Shown piece by piece: positions 7,701 to 17,730 of a stretch of DNA of 64,000 bases. Below the pieces are notes generated by a model. The model saw only the letters and a list, made by a program, of their open reading frames with translations. It did not search any database and was not told where the DNA came from. Source of the stretch: Hymenobacter translucens (GTDB lineage: Bacteria; Bacteroidota; Bacteroidia; Cytophagales; Hymenobacteraceae); assembly GCF_020685205.1 (NCBI RefSeq), contig NZ_JAJERB010000003.1:372001-436000 (forward strand), written 5' to 3'. The position numbers were made by a program, and so were the translations under genes. Position 1 is the first letter of the stretch. Every line of letters starts with the position of its first letter.

Positions 7701-8819
7701 TCATGTAAGGCTTTGGGGCGTGAGCAGCGTATCGTACAACGCCAGCAGGTGGGCTTCCTCGCGCTGCCAGTTCAACTCCTGCCGGGCCCGGCGGCAGTTT
7801 TCGGCCAGCTCCCGGTAGCGGGCCACGTCGTCGCGGAGCAGGCGGTTGAGGGCGTCGGCAATGGCGTCGGGCGTTAGCGCCACCACTTCGGCCACGTCGT
7901 ATTCGTCGTTGAGCCGGCGGTACTCGGGGAAGTCGACAATCAGCTGCGGTACGCCGGCGTGCAGGTAGTCGAAGAACTTGTTGGCCAGCGAGTAATAGTA
8001 GCTCATACCCTGATTTTCGAGCAGCATAATGCCCACCGCCGCGTGCCGGGTTACTTCCCGCAGCTCGGCCGGCAGCACGAAGCCCCGGAACTCCACTTGT
8101 CCGCTGCCCAGCAGCCCCAGCGCCTCGGCCCGCGCCCGCAGCTCCGCCGACAGGTCACCGTCCCCGCAGACAACCAGCCGGCCGGCCACCCGGGGCATGG
8201 CGTCGAGCAGCGCCTCGAGGCCGCGGCCGGCATTCAGGGCGCCCTGGTACACGATGTAGCCCTCCGGCCGGTCGGGCGCCGGGGGCAGCTTAAGGGGCTC
8301 CAGGCGGCTGATGTTGCGCACCACCTCAAACCGCCGACCGTAGCGCAACTCAAACACCTGGGCCAGGGCCGGTCCTACGGTATATGCCAGCTGGGTGCGG
8401 GGCACGATAAACCGCTCCACCAGCCGCCACAAGCGCTGCACCCCGGGCCGCGCCACCACCTCGGGCACCTCCGTGAACAGCTCGTGGGCGTCGTACACGA
8501 ACGGCTGCCCGCCCAGGCGGCTGCGCAGCCACACCGGCAGGGCCGTATCCAGGTCGATGGCGCACCACGCGGCAGCCTGCTGGCCCAGCAGGTAGAAGAG
8601 CAGGCGCAGGTTAAACTCCAGGTAAAACAGCTTGCCCTTGCTAAACCAGCAGCGCAGCCGGTGCTGACGGTAGGGCTGGGACGTGAGTGGCCGGGAAGAA
8701 GGCCACTCCCGCCCTACCAGCAGCACGTCGTAGCCGTGTGCGGCCAGGCTGCCGCAGATGCGCTGCATCCGCTGGTCGTAGTTCAGGTCGGTGGTTACCG
8801 TGAAGAGCAAGGGGCGCAT
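7701..8819 (-). CDS. Glycosyltransferase family 4-like
   Basis: The ATG at 8817-8819 gives 372 residues (MRPLLFTVTTDLNYDQRM..). A longer frame reaching 8957 lacks coding character and overlaps the promoter region of the kinase gene. The N-terminal Rossmann half includes GYDVLLVGREW and the 'VYDAHELFTEVP' motif. The C-terminal half has GRLVVCGDGDL (donor-sugar binding), RGFVLPAELREVTRHAAVG and the FDYLHAGVPQLIVDFPE segment that holds the nucleotide sugar in GT-B enzymes. It probably adds a sugar to a cell-surface glycan or lipid. No polysaccharide genes lie around it, so the acceptor is unknown. It is joined to miaA. Confidence 0.87.
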   Translation of the reverse strand: MRPLLFTVTTDLNYDQRMQRICGSLAAHGYDVLLVGREWPSSRPLTSQPYRQHRLRCWFSKGKLFYLEFNLRLLFYLLGQQAAAWCAIDLDTALPVWLRSRLGGQPFVYDAHELFTEVPEVVARPGVQRLWRLVERFIVPRTQLAYTVGPALAQVFELRYGRRFEVVRNISRLEPLKLPPAPDRPEGYIVYQGALNAGRGLEALLDAMPRVAGRLVVCGDGDLSAELRARAEALGLLGSGQVEFRGFVLPAELREVTRHAAVGIMLLENQGMSYYYSLANKFFDYLHAGVPQLIVDFPEYRRLNDEYDVAEVVALTPDAIADALNRLLRDDVARYRELAENCRRARQELNWQREEAHLLALYDTLLTPQSLT

Positions 8820-8956
8820 ACGGCGGGCCGGCAGGCGGGCAATCGGTATCAATACCGGTCCCAAGCATGCCATCTGGGATATTTTCGACAAATTTAACGA
8901 GTAAAAACTGCGCGCGACCTCCTGACCGGCGGCCCGGCGCGCTACCGCTTTCCGCA

Positions 8957-11900
8957 ATGCCCTTATATTCTCTGCCCTCGGCGGCCGCTTCGCCCCCGGC
9001 TTCCCCGCCTGCCGAGGACCTTTACCGGACGTTATTCGACGAGGCCTTCGACGCGCTGTTCGTGGCTGATACGCAGGGCAACCTGCTCGACTGCAACCAG
9101 ACGGCCCTGCGCGTGCTTGGCATCAGCCGGGAGGAGGTGATGGCCGCCGGCCTGGATGCGCTGAGCACCAGCTCCTCTTCCAGCTGGCTGCGGGACGCGG
9201 TGCTTTACACGGCCCGCACCGGCCAGCCCACCGCCCACGCCTGGCATGGGCGCTACCCCGACGGTACACCCCAGCCGGGGACGCTGGGTTTGCACCGCCT
9301 GGGGTCGGGCGCGGGAGCAAAGGTAGTGTTGACGCTGCGCCCCGACGCGGCCGTGGCGGCGGTAAGCCCGGTTCCGCTGACGGCCACCGACAGCCCCCAG
9401 TTTCAGCAGCTGCGCCAGCTGCTGAGCCGCTTCCAGATGGCCTACGTCCGCACCGACCGGGAAGCCAATGTGGTGGAGGTGAACGACACCTATCTGCAAC
9501 TTTCCGGCTATTCCCGCGAGGAGCTGATCGGCCGCAACTACCTGGATGCCGTGGTCCTGCCCGCAGAGCGGGCCATGCGCCGGCAGGCCTACGCCCGCTG
9601 CATGGAAGAAGGCGTGGTGCAGGAGTTCTACGAGCAGATGTTCGTCAACCGGTCCGGGACCACGCACGCCATGTACTGGCACACCCAGCTGGTGCGCAGC
9701 CCCAAGGGAGAGGTGATCGGGCTCGAGGCAGTAGGCCGCGACCGGACCGAACGGGACCAGACGGCCCGGGCGCTGACCGACAACCGCAACCGCCTCCAGG
9801 ACTTTCTCGACAATGCCCACGACCTGATTCAGAACCTGAGCATCGACCACCACTTCCTGTTCGTGAACAAGGCGTGGAAAGAGAAGCTCGGGTACACCGA
9901 CGAGGAGCTGCCCAACATGACGCTCAGCGACGTGGTGCACCCCTACTACAAGGCCAAGCTGCTGTACCAGCTCCGCAACCTGTACAAGGGCGAGAAGGTG
10001 AACAAGCTGGAAACGGTATTCCTGACCAAAACCGGGAAGCCGGTTCACCTGATCGGGTCCATCACCTGCACCTGGCAGGGCGACGAGCCAATTAGCACCC
10101 GCGCCATTCTGCACGACATCACCGACCGCATCAAGGCCGAGCGCCTGCAGAAGGTATACTACAGCATTGCCAACCTGGCTATCAGCTCCAAAGACCTGTC
10201 CTCGCTCTACGGGGCCATTCACCGGGAGCTGAGCAAGATCATTGAAACCAACAACATCTACATCGCCCTCTGCGACGAGGCCCGCACCCAGCTCAACTTC
10301 TCGTACTTCGTCGACCAGAACATGCAGGGCGGGCACGGCTCGGTGGCCCGGCCCTTCTCGACGGGTGTGTCGGAGTACATTATCCGGACCGGCCGGCCCC
10401 TGTTTCTGCTCAAGCACGAGCTTCAGGCCCTGATCAACGCGGGCACGATTGCGGCCTACGGGCAGATGCCGGAGGTGATGCTGTGCTCGCCCCTGAGCAT
10501 CGGGGAGCGGATTATCGGCGTGATTGCCGTGCAGGACTACCACAAAGCCGACGCCTACGCCCCGGCCGACATCGAGATTCTGCACTTCATCTCGAACCAG
10601 GTAGCCCTGGCCATTGAGCGCAAGCGCAACGAGGTACAGATCAACAAGCAGAACGCCCGCCTGAACGCCATCTTTGAAAGCGGGTCCCACCTGATGTGGT
10701 CCGTGGACACGGGCTCCCACCTGACTTCGTTTAACCGCAACTACGCCGCCTACTTCCTGCGCCGCAACGGCGTGTACCCGGTCCTGAACGTAAACCTCTG
10801 GCAGGCCGACCTGAGCATGATGGAGGACGAGTCGCGGGAGCTGTTCGTCGACAACTACCGGCGGGCATTTCTGGGTCAGCCCCAGCGGTTTGAGGTGCGC
10901 CTGCGCGACGCCCGGGGCCAGGACACCTGGCGGGAAATCTACCTCAACCCCATCTACCTCGACGATGGCACGTTCGAGGAAATTTCCGGCATTGCCCACG
11001 ACATCACCGAAAAGAAACGGTCCCAGCTCGAGCTGGCCGCCCAGGAAGAGAAGTTCCGCGCCATCTTCGAGTCGTTCCAGGACATCTACTACCGCACCGA
11101 CGACCAGGGCCTGCTTACCATTCTGAGCCCCTCGGTGGAGCAGGTGCTGGGCTACAAGCCCGAGGAAGTGCTGGGCACCCCGATTCTGGACTACTACGTG
11201 AACCCCGCAGACCGGGGCCGCCTGCTGGAAGAAGTAAAGCGGCACGGAGCACTGCGCAACTTCGAAACCGCCATCCGTCACAAGGACGGGTATCCGGTAA
11301 GCGTGCTGATCAACGCCCGGGCCGTGTCGGGAGAGCTGAGCGGCACCGAAGGCATTGCCCGCGACATTACCGAGCTCAAGCAGATTCAGGACGACCTGCA
11401 CCGGGCCAAGGACGAGGCCGAAAGCGCGCTGGAAGCTAAAACCCAGTTTCTGGCCAACATGAGCCACGAGCTGCGTACGCCCATGAACGGCATCATCGGC
11501 ATGATTGACCTGCTGCACCAGACGGTGGCCTCGGAAGAGCAGGAAGACTACGTGGATACGCTGCGCAAGTCGTCGGACGCGCTGCTGGCCATTCTCAACG
11601 ATATCCTGGATCTGTCGAAGATTCAGGCCGGCAAGCTCGACCTCAACGAAACCGGCATCGACCTGCACTACACGCTGGAGAAGATTCACTCCCTGTTTGC
11701 CAACCGGGCCCACCAGAAAAACCTGGACTTCACGTTTGAAATCACGCCCCACACGCCCCGCTTCATTCTGGCCGACGAAACCCGCCTGCTGCAGGTGCTG
11801 TCGAACCTGACGTCCAACGCCATCAAGTTCACCCTGCAGGGCACGGTCAGCATCCTGGTATCATCGGTGAGCACCGACGGGCAGGAGCACACCCTGCGCT

Positions 11901-12967
11901 TCGCGGTGCGGGACTCCGGCATCGGCATCTCCGGCGACAACGCCAAGCTGCTGTTCACCAACTTCACCCAGCTGGACAACACGCCCACCAAGTCATTTGG
12001 CGGCACCGGGCTGGGCCTGGCCATCAGCAAGCAGCTGGCCGAGCTGATGGGCGGTGAAATCGGCGTTTTGTCGGAGGAAGGCAGCGGTAGTACGTTCTGG
12101 TTTACCATCCGCTGCCGGGTGGCTACCAACGAGGCCGAAATCATGCGGGTGCGCCAGGCGGCCCGGGAGCGGGGCCCCGAGATGGTGCGCTTCGCGGTGG
12201 CCCCGCGGGTGCTGCTCGTCGACGACAACCCCATCAACCAGAAAGTCGCCTTCCGCCTGCTCGAAAAGCTGGGCTGCCAGACCGACGTGGCCAACGACGG
12301 ATTCGAGGCCATCAGCCGGGTAACGGCCCCCAACGCCCACTACGACGTGGTATTCATGGACATTCAGATGCCGGAGATGGACGGGGTAACGGCCATGCTG
12401 GAAATCCGGCAGCGCCTGGGCGCCAGTTGCCCGCCCATCGTGGCCATGACGGCCTACTCGATGAAGGAGGACGCCGAGCGGTTTGTGCAGCAGGGCATGG
12501 ATGGGTACGTGGCCAAACCGGTTAAAACCCAGGATCTGTACACCGTGCTGCACCGCTGGGCGGTGGGCCATCCCGCTGCCTCCGAAGCTCCGGCGTTAGC
12601 GGCACCGGCTGAGCCGGACGTGGCGGCCCTCGACGGGGAAGTGCTAGAACAGCTGCGGCAGCTGGGGGGCGAGGAATTTGCCTTTCAGCTGTACCAGGAT
12701 TTCGAGCAGGAAGCCGGCGACCTGCTGCTGGAGGCCGCAACCCTGGTGGCCGCCGGGCAGTACGACCAGATTTTGCCACATTTGCATCAACTCAAGGGTA
12801 CGGGCTTTACCTTGGGCCTTAACGCGCTGGCTGAGTGCGCCAAATCGATGGAGCACGACCTGCGGCAGGGAAATTCCCAGCGTACAAAGCAGGATTTTGA
12901 AGCCCTGCGTCGTTTCTTTGTACAATTCACTACTGCTTACCCGGCGCTGACCGCGCCCCGCTCCTGA
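8957..12967 (+). CDS. Hybrid sensor histidine kinase with five PAS domains, GAF, REC and HPt
   Basis: 1,336 residues from the ATG at 8957. No membrane helix is evident, so it is likely a cytoplasmic sensor. Domain order: PAS (about 20-130), PAS (155-265), PAS (280-390), GAF (400-555), PAS (565-690), PAS (695-810), HisKA with [12 protein letters not shown] (phospho-His837), HATPase (N-box NAIKFT, then DSGIGI and [11 protein letters not shown]), receiver ([11 protein letters not shown], phospho-Asp1135 in [11 protein letters not shown]), and an HPt domain (HQLKGTGF, His1277). All residues for an internal His-Asp-His relay are present. The final acceptor is probably the stand-alone receiver encoded 37 bases downstream. 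The stimulus is unknown. Confidence 0.95.
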   Translation: MPLYSLPSAAASPPASPPAEDLYRTLFDEAFDALFVADTQGNLLDCNQTALRVLGISREEVMAAGLDALSTSSSSSWLRDAVLYTARTGQPTAHAWHGRYPDGTPQPGTLGLHRLGSGAGAKVVLTLRPDAAVAAVSPVPLTATDSPQFQQLRQLLSRFQMAYVRTDREANVVEVNDTYLQLSGYSREELIGRNYLDAVVLPAERAMRRQAYARCMEEGVVQEFYEQMFVNRSGTTHAMYWHTQLVRSPKGEVIGLEAVGRDRTERDQTARALTDNRNRLQDFLDNAHDLIQNLSIDHHFLFVNKAWKEKLGYTDEELPNMTLSDVVHPYYKAKLLYQLRNLYKGEKVNKLETVFLTKTGKPVHLIGSITCTWQGDEPISTRAILHDITDRIKAERLQKVYYSIANLAISSKDLSSLYGAIHRELSKIIETNNIYIALCDEARTQLNFSYFVDQNMQGGHGSVARPFSTGVSEYIIRTGRPLFLLKHELQALINAGTIAAYGQMPEVMLCSPLSIGERIIGVIAVQDYHKADAYAPADIEILHFISNQVALAIERKRNEVQINKQNARLNAIFESGSHLMWSVDTGSHLTSFNRNYAAYFLRRNGVYPVLNVNLWQADLSMMEDESRELFVDNYRRAFLGQPQRFEVRLRDARGQDTWREIYLNPIYLDDGTFEEISGIAHDITEKKRSQLELAAQEEKFRAIFESFQDIYYRTDDQGLLTILSPSVEQVLGYKPEEVLGTPILDYYVNPADRGRLLEEVKRHGALRNFETAIRHKDGYPVSVLINARAVSGELSGTEGIARDITELKQIQDDLHRAKDEAESALEAKTQFLANMSHELRTPMNGIIGMIDLLHQTVASEEQEDYVDTLRKSSDALLAILNDILDLSKIQAGKLDLNETGIDLHYTLEKIHSLFANRAHQKNLDFTFEITPHTPRFILADETRLLQVLSNLTSNAIKFTLQGTVSILVSSVSTDGQEHTLRFAVRDSGIGISGDNAKLLFTNFTQLDNTPTKSFGGTGLGLAISKQLAELMGGEIGVLSEEGSGSTFWFTIRCRVATNEAEIMRVRQAARERGPEMVRFAVAPRVLLVDDNPINQKVAFRLLEKLGCQTDVANDGFEAISRVTAPNAHYDVVFMDIQMPEMDGVTAMLEIRQRLGASCPPIVAMTAYSMKEDAERFVQQGMDGYVAKPVKTQDLYTVLHRWAVGHPAASEAPALAAPAEPDVAALDGEVLEQLRQLGGEEFAFQLYQDFEQEAGDLLLEAATLVAAGQYDQILPHLHQLKGTGFTLGLNALAECAKSMEHDLRQGNSQRTKQDFEALRRFFVQFTTAYPALTAPRS

Positions 12968-13004
12968 GCTTACCCTCCTAACCCTCCTTTACAAATTTCC
13001 TCTC

Positions 13005-13382
13005 ATGGCTGATTCCAAAACGATCCTGATTGCAGAAGACAGCTCAGTTATTCTGAATCTGACCAAGAAAATTCTGGAGCTCCAGCAATACCGCATCGTA
13101 TCGGCCAAAAACGGTGGCGAGGTCCTTAAGCAGGTTGAAAGTCAGCAGATCGACTGCGTACTCATGGACATCAACATTCCCGTGAAGAACGGCATGGAGT
13201 GCAGCCGTGAAATCCGCAGCCACGCCGACCCCCGCATTGCCCAGGTGCCCATCATTGCCATTACCGGCAACGCCAATAACTACTCCATGGAGCAGTTCCG
13301 CGAGGCCGGCATCACCGACTACCTGCCCAAGCCCCTCGACTTCGACGCCCTGGTGCGCATGGTCAAGCAGCACGCGGGGTAG
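13005..13382 (+). CDS. Stand-alone response regulator receiver protein
   Basis: 125 residues, a single REC domain with no output domain. The acidic pocket is in ILIAEDSS (about 7-14), the phosphoacceptor Asp55 in LMDINIPVKNG, the switch Thr in AITGNAN, and the conserved Lys in YLPKPLD. It is encoded 37 bases after the hybrid kinase and is very likely its partner, passing phosphate on or acting by direct protein contact as CheY-like single-domain regulators do. Confidence 0.93.
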   Translation: MADSKTILIAEDSSVILNLTKKILELQQYRIVSAKNGGEVLKQVESQQIDCVLMDINIPVKNGMECSREIRSHADPRIAQVPIIAITGNANNYSMEQFREAGITDYLPKPLDFDALVRMVKQHAG

Positions 13383-13395
13383 GAAATGAATTAAC

Positions 13396-13487
13396 AATTA
13401 AGAATTAGTAATTAAGAATTGGGTCTTGTTGTCCGGTTCCGGCTTTTTGGCCGACAATTATTAATTCTTAATTACTAATTCTTAATT
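13396..13487. repeat. 25-bp perfect inverted repeat of TTAATTA-like units
   Basis: AATTAAGAATTAGTAATTAA.. (13396-13420) is exactly complementary to 13463-13487, separated by a 42-base GC-richer loop. Each arm is itself built of near-repeats of about seven bases. It fills the whole spacer between the receiver gene and the metallo-hydrolase gene and could act as terminator, as transcript stabiliser, or as a dispersed repeat related to those at 16.6, 17.7 and 39.6 kb. Confidence 0.8.
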
Positions 13488-13495
13488 CAAACGAA

Positions 13496-14266
13496 GTGCA
13501 AGTTACTTTCCTCGGTACGGGAACGTCGCAGGGGGTGCCCGTGATTGGGTGCCACTGCACCGTGTGCCGCTCGCTCGACTACCGCGACAAGCGGCTGCGG
13601 GTGTCGGTGCATGTGCAGGTGCAGGGAAAAAGCCTGATTATCGACTCGGGGCCCGACTTCCGCCAGCAGGTGCTGCGCGAGCGGATCGACCACCTCGATG
13701 CTCTGGTGTTCACCCACGAGCACAAGGACCACACCGCCGGCATGGACGACATCCGGGCCTACAACTTCAAGCAACAGCAGGACATGCCGGTGTACGCCGA
13801 GCCCCGGGTGCTGGACCAGCTGCGCCGGGAGTACGCCTACATCTTTGCCGACAAGAAGTACCCCGGCGTACCCCAGGTACAGACCATTCCGATCCTGAGC
13901 GACACGGAAAGCTTTCTGGTGGAAGGGGTGCCCTTCCAGCCCATCCGGGCCCTACACTACAAGCTGCCGGTGCTGGGCTTCCGCATCGGCGGGTTTGCCT
14001 ACGTGACCGACGCCAACTACCTGGCCCCCGAGGCGATGGAGCAGCTGCGCGGCGCCGACGTGATTGTGCTGAATGCCCTGCGGGTGGAAAAGCACATTTC
14101 CCACTTCTCCCTGCCCGAAGCCGTGGAAATCCTGACCGAGCTGGCACCGCGCCGGGCCTACCTCACCCACATCAGCCACCTGCTGGGCCGGCACCGCGAC
14201 GTGGAAGCCACCCTGCCCGAATTCATTCGCCTGGCCTACGACGGGCTGCGGCTGAGTGTGGAGTAA
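13496..14266 (+). CDS. PhnP-like metallo-beta-lactamase-fold hydrolase
   Basis: 256 residues from a GTG at 13496, with no ATG close by. FTHEHKDHTAGMDD provides the HxHxDH metal site (His74, His76, Asp78, His79), and further metal ligands lie in VTDAN and LTHISH. GCHCTVC near 18-24 is the structural-zinc cysteine cluster seen in PhnP and its relatives, which are phosphodiesterases acting on small or cyclic phosphate esters. No phn genes are nearby, so the substrate is open. It follows a long palindromic repeat. Confidence 0.88.
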   Translation: MQVTFLGTGTSQGVPVIGCHCTVCRSLDYRDKRLRVSVHVQVQGKSLIIDSGPDFRQQVLRERIDHLDALVFTHEHKDHTAGMDDIRAYNFKQQQDMPVYAEPRVLDQLRREYAYIFADKKYPGVPQVQTIPILSDTESFLVEGVPFQPIRALHYKLPVLGFRIGGFAYVTDANYLAPEAMEQLRGADVIVLNALRVEKHISHFSLPEAVEILTELAPRRAYLTHISHLLGRHRDVEATLPEFIRLAYDGLRLSVE

Positions 14267-14272
14267 GCGCCC

Positions 14273-14752
14273 TTATTGCGCCGGCTTGGATACCCGCAAC
14301 GACACCGTATAATCATGCTTGGCGGGATATCCGCCCCGGGGTGGGGTCCGATCCAGGTTCCAGCGGGTGTAGGTGAGCAGGTAGCGGCGGCCGTTGGCTT
14401 GCACGCTGGTCGTATCAAGAAAAGCCGGGGTAAAGACTGCCGGCCGATTGGCCGGAAGCTTCACCTGCTGCGACTGGCCCTGCTGGTCGGTTATCCGGAG
14501 CGTGGGCCAGGCCGCCGTGCTTACGATGCACCGCGCTTCTTCAGGGCAGTAGCTCGTGTACAGCTCCTCTACCTGTACCGTCAGCTCGGGGCCGGCCGCG
14601 GCGGGTAGCATAGCCTGCTGCCGGTAGTACAGGGCAAACTCCTGGTCGAATACGGCGGTACTATCCCCGTGTTCCACGTTGGGGGCCACCGCTGATTTCT
14701 GACAAGCTCCCAGGCCGAGCAGGGCAACTAAAGCGAGAGTAGATACTTTCAT
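14273..14752 (-). CDS. Hypothetical lipoprotein
   Basis: Starting at the ATG at 14750-14752 gives 159 residues. MKVSTLALVALLGLGACQKS is a textbook lipoprotein signal with lipobox LGAC. The mature part is a small domain with one Cys pair (YTSYCPEEARC), alternating beta-type segments and the ending YTVSLRVSKPAQ. It would be exported and lipid-anchored. I recognise no family. It is convergent with the metallo-hydrolase gene, with only 6 bases between the two stops. Confidence 0.75.
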   Translation of the reverse strand: MKVSTLALVALLGLGACQKSAVAPNVEHGDSTAVFDQEFALYYRQQAMLPAAAGPELTVQVEELYTSYCPEEARCIVSTAAWPTLRITDQQGQSQQVKLPANRPAVFTPAFLDTTSVQANGRRYLLTYTRWNLDRTPPRGGYPAKHDYTVSLRVSKPAQ

Positions 14753-15067
14753 CGGATACAGGCGAAAAGGTAGTTGCCGAGCGCCTTCTCCGGCCGCCAC
14801 TGTTTAGTCGAGCCCCAGGCTGGGTGAATAGTTGCACTCATCCAGGGTTATTCTTACGCACGGCACCGGATACACTCACTGCCAGACGGTTCGGTCCTTC
14901 GCCTTCCCGCTGCCGGGCCAGGCCATAAGCTGCGGCCCGTACCAGGTCTCCAATGTACGGGCCCGCAGCCCTTCCTTACACAAACTCATCAGCCTGAGTG
15001 CAGATGAGGGGATGGCAACCCTGCCGTATCTTCAGCCCCGCCGGGCGCAAGCCGGCCTTACCCTCCT
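14753..15067. other. Intergenic region with a strong hairpin before rqcH
   Basis: 315 bases between two divergent genes with no convincing coding frame. The only structure seen is a hairpin: GCTGCGGCCCGTAC (14929-14942) pairs with GTACGGGCCCGCAGC (14955-14969), 14 bp with one bulged C and a 12-base loop. No T-tract follows, so it is more likely a leader structure or a protein-binding site than a terminator. Confidence 0.5.
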
Positions 15068-16621
15068 ATGCACAACAACTACTACTTCCTGCGGCAGCTG
15101 GCCGGGGCCCTTACCCACGAGCTGGCGGGCTTCCGGGTAGCCACGTGCTTTTCGCAGGAAAAGGATGAGCTGGTCATCGGCCTCACCAACGGCGCGGCGG
15201 AATTCTGGCTGAAGGCCCAGCTGTCGGCGGGCTTTACCGCGCTGGCCTTGCCGGAGTCGTTTAACCGGGCCCGAACTAACTCAGTGGATCTGCTGCCGGG
15301 GCTGCTCGGACTGGCGTTCCACCGGGCCACGACTTTCCCTCACGACCGGGTGCTGGCGCTGGAGTTTGCCGGGGGCGCCTCCCTCCTGCTCAAGCTCTAC
15401 GGCCCCCGTCCCAACGCTGTTTTCCGGCCCTCGCCCGATGCCCCGGCCGAGCTGTTTCACCAGCGCTACACGGCCGATGCCGATCTGGCCCCGGCCCCCG
15501 AGCCCCAGCCCGACCCGAACAACCCGCTCAAAAGCTACCCCGCCCTGGGCGACGTGCCGCCCCGCTTTCTGCGCACCCAGCGCGGCTACGACCAGGCTGA
15601 TGCCGCTACCCGCCGGCAACTGGTAGAGCAGGTGGTAGCCGAACTGGAAAGCCCGGCCCACTTCTATATCACCAGTAGCGACGGCAAAACCCGGCTTACC
15701 CTGCTGCCGGTAGGCGAGGTAGAGCAGACGCTGCCGCCCGAGCCCCTGATGGCGCTGCGCACCTTCCTGCCCCTGGCGCTCAGCCGCCGGGCCCTGGAAA
15801 ACGAGCTGCGCCAGGTGCGGGCCCTGCTGGAAAAGCGGGCCGAGGAAGCCAGTACCAGCGCCAGCCTGGCCCGCACCCGCCTGCACGCCCTCGAGCACAC
15901 CGCCGGCCACCGCCAGACGGCCGACCTGATTATGGCGAACCTGACCACTATTCCGCCCCGGGCTACGGAAGTAGAGGTATTCGACTTCTACCAGGACAAG
16001 CAGCGGATCATCAAGCTCAAGGCTACCGAAACGCCCCAGCTCACGGCCCAGAACCTGTACCGCAAGGCCAAAAACCAGAAGATTGAAACCGGGCAGCTGC
16101 AGGAGCGGGTCGAGCGGCGCGAAGCGGAGGCGTTGTGGTGCCTCGAACGGCTGGAGGAGCTCGACGCCGTTACGGACCTGCGGGCCCTGCGCACCTGGCG
16201 CAAAACCCACGGCCTGCAGCCCGAAACCAAGGCCAAAGCCGCTACCGAGCTGCCCTTCAAGGTGTTTGAGGATGCGGGCTTTACGATTCTGGTGGGCCGC
16301 AATGCCCAAAACAACGACTTGCTTACCCAGCGCTACGCCCATAAAGAGGACCTCTGGCTGCATGCCAAAGACGTGACCGGCTCCCACGTCGTTATCCGGC
16401 ACAAGTCGGGGCAGACGGTGCCGGAGCCGGTGGTGGAGCACGCCGCCCAGCTGGCGGCCTGGTACTCGCGCCGGCAGAACGACTCGCTTTGCCCGGTTAC
16501 GGTTACGCCCAAGAAGTTTGTACGCAAGCCCAAGGGCGCGGTGCCGGGCTCGGTAGTGGTGGAGCGGGAGCGGGTGGTGCTGGTCGTGCCCGCTAACCCC
16601 TTTGAGCGGGCCGGACAGTAG
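15068..16621 (+). CDS. rqcH: NFACT-family ribosome quality-control protein RqcH
   Basis: 517 residues. NFACT proteins bind the 50S subunit carrying a stalled nascent chain and recruit tRNA-Ala to add a C-terminal alanine tail that marks the chain for degradation. The N-terminal NFACT-N domain (about 1-200) starts HNNYYFLRQLAGALTHEL. A long coiled coil fills about 250-330 and 330-390. The C-terminal NFACT-R domain (about 400-500) shows LVGRNAQNNDLLTQRYA, EDLWLHAKDVTGSHVVI and VTPKKFVRKPKGAVPG, the conserved RNA-binding block. Length and order match the family. It is a single gene followed by a repeat and a terminator. Confidence 0.92.
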   Translation: MHNNYYFLRQLAGALTHELAGFRVATCFSQEKDELVIGLTNGAAEFWLKAQLSAGFTALALPESFNRARTNSVDLLPGLLGLAFHRATTFPHDRVLALEFAGGASLLLKLYGPRPNAVFRPSPDAPAELFHQRYTADADLAPAPEPQPDPNNPLKSYPALGDVPPRFLRTQRGYDQADAATRRQLVEQVVAELESPAHFYITSSDGKTRLTLLPVGEVEQTLPPEPLMALRTFLPLALSRRALENELRQVRALLEKRAEEASTSASLARTRLHALEHTAGHRQTADLIMANLTTIPPRATEVEVFDFYQDKQRIIKLKATETPQLTAQNLYRKAKNQKIETGQLQERVERREAEALWCLERLEELDAVTDLRALRTWRKTHGLQPETKAKAATELPFKVFEDAGFTILVGRNAQNNDLLTQRYAHKEDLWLHAKDVTGSHVVIRHKSGQTVPEPVVEHAAQLAAWYSRRQNDSLCPVTVTPKKFVRKPKGAVPGSVVVERERVVLVVPANPFERAGQ

Positions 16622-16631
16622 ACCTAGGCTC

Positions 16632-16692
16632 GTTGTTAGTTGTTAGTTGTCAGAACGATACGAACAACGGACAACTAGCAACCGACAACTAA
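16632..16692. repeat. Palindromic array of AGTTGTC-like heptamers
   Basis: The left arm GTTGTTAGTTGTTAGTTGTC (16632-16651) is matched in inverted form by GGACAACTAGCAACCGACAA and following bases on the right (to 16692), imperfectly. The centre GTCAGAACGAT recurs in the 17.7 kb copy and at 38.3 kb. It belongs to the same dispersed family as 17731-17797 and 39552-39647. Confidence 0.75.
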
Positions 16693-16710
16693 AAACTGAT
16701 TCCCCAAAAA

Positions 16711-16748
16711 CAACAAGGCCGCTCCGGGAAACCAGAGCGGCCTTGTTG
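16711..16748. terminator. Terminator hairpin between rqcH and tRNA-Leu
   Basis: CAACAAGGCCGCTC pairs perfectly with GAGCGGCCTTGTTG (14 bp). On the minus strand it is followed by TTTTT, so it is a good terminator for the tRNA. It can also stop rqcH transcription. Confidence 0.85.
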
Positions 16749-16753
16749 GGCTG

Positions 16754-16836
16754 TGCGCGCGGGGAGATTCGAACTCCCACACCCGGAGGGCACCACCCCC
16801 TCAAGATGGCGTGTCTACCAGTTTCACCACGTGCGC
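16754..16836 (-). tRNA. tRNA-Leu (anticodon GAG)
   Basis: 83 bases with the long variable arm of class II tRNAs. The 5' end reads GCGCACG-TG-GTG, with the D-loop motif AAACTGGTAGA. The anticodon stem CCATC/GGTGG encloses TTGAGGG (anticodon GAG, codons CUC/CUU). The T-arm is GGGAG-TTCGAAT-CTCCC and the 3' strand is CGCGCGC with discriminator A. CCA is not encoded. Position 5 of the acceptor appears as an A-C mismatch, which deserves checking, but all other stems pair. Confidence 0.93.
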
Positions 16837-16839
16837 AGT

Positions 16840-17231
16840 TATTCGGGTAAGCGTCGAAAGCCAGGCTTTCGGCTTTGCTGAGGCGGCAAAGCGAGGGCAA
16901 AAGTAAGGAGCAAATCCCAGTCCCGCAAGAATAGCCCCTATTTTTTGCCGAAGCTCGACGGGCCGCGGCAAGCGGGCACTGGAAATGAGCAGGTTCGGCA
17001 CCGGCTGCGCCCGTGCATGCCCGGCCCGTGCCGAATGGCCGCCCCCGGCATCCTATTTCTCAGTCCCGGTTCCGACGGTTCAGCTCCGGCTGAAGAGCGG
17101 TTCAGCAACAGGATGGGCAAGCTCCGGTATTCTGGCTTCCGTAACCTCAACCGTAATTCCCGTAAAAGGCCTGATTAACTGCCGGTTCCCTTCGCCGGCC
17201 CTTTCTGTACTGAGCTTCCGCCCCTACTCCT
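16840..17231. other. Intergenic region with the tRNA-Leu promoter
   Basis: About 390 bases without a convincing gene. Near its left end is the minus-strand promoter listed separately. In the middle TTCGGCAC (16994-17001) pairs with GTGCCGAA (17028-17035) around a GC-rich loop. Several short open frames exist but lack coding character. The rest shows nothing I can name. Confidence 0.5.
16898..16928 (-). promoter_or_regulatory. Promoter of tRNA-Leu
   Basis: On the minus strand TACTTTTG (16905-16898) is a perfect TAnnTTTG -7 element, and TTG at 16928-16926 lies 20 bases upstream as a -33 element. The start of transcription would be near 16891, about 55 bases before the mature tRNA 5' end. Confidence 0.65.
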
Positions 17232-17729
17232 ATGTCGACAAAAACCCTTGCCCCGCCCATCCTGCCGGCCCCAGCAGCCCCCAAAGAGTCAGCGGAGTTT
17301 TTTCCCCGGCTGGCCCAGCTGATTACCAGGCTGTCCGGTACGTCCATGGCGTTTGGCCTGGCCCTGGGCGTCGTGCTGGCCTGGGCCGTCAGCGGACCCT
17401 TTTTCGGGTATTCCGAAACCTGGCAGCTGGTCATCAACACGGGCACCACCATTATCACGTTTCTGATGGTATTCCTGATTCAGCGGGCTCAGAACAAGGA
17501 TTCCCTGGTGCTGCACCTCAAGCTCAACGAGCTGGTGGCCGCCACCAAAGGCTCCAGCAACCGCCTTATCAACGCCCAGGACCTGACCGAGCAGGAAATC
17601 AATATTCTGCACCAGTACTACTGCCTGCTGGCTGAAAAAGCCAAGCTGGATGATGACCTGGGCCAGACCCACACCGTGGACGAGGCCGAGGAAAACCGCC
17701 AGGAAAAGCTGGGCCAACGCCGTCACTAG
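17232..17729 (+). CDS. Low-affinity iron permease family protein
   Basis: 165 residues. Two membrane helices (about 35-57 and 66-86) surround GPFFGYSETWQLVINTGTT, then VFLIQRAQNKDSLVLHLKLN and a charged cytoplasmic tail (LTEQEINILHQYY..). This central block is the signature of the 'low affinity iron permease' family (Fet4-related short bacterial form). Transport of iron by the short bacterial members is presumed, not proven. Next door are Dps and VIT/CCC1 proteins, which supports a role in iron handling. Confidence 0.85.
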   Translation: MSTKTLAPPILPAPAAPKESAEFFPRLAQLITRLSGTSMAFGLALGVVLAWAVSGPFFGYSETWQLVINTGTTIITFLMVFLIQRAQNKDSLVLHLKLNELVAATKGSSNRLINAQDLTEQEINILHQYYCLLAEKAKLDDDLGQTHTVDEAEENRQEKLGQRRH

Positions 17730-17730
17730 C

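Noticed and set aside
8820..8957. N-terminal extension of the glycosyltransferase up to 8957
   Set aside because: The added 46 residues have no glycosyltransferase character and would run to the kinase start codon. MRPLLFTVTTDL at 8819 is a natural start.
9032..11752. A 906-codon antisense frame within the hybrid kinase gene
   Set aside because: It is a typical shadow of a high-GC gene. The composition is odd (Val/Gly/His-rich), there are no motifs, and the sense strand encodes a complete multi-domain kinase.
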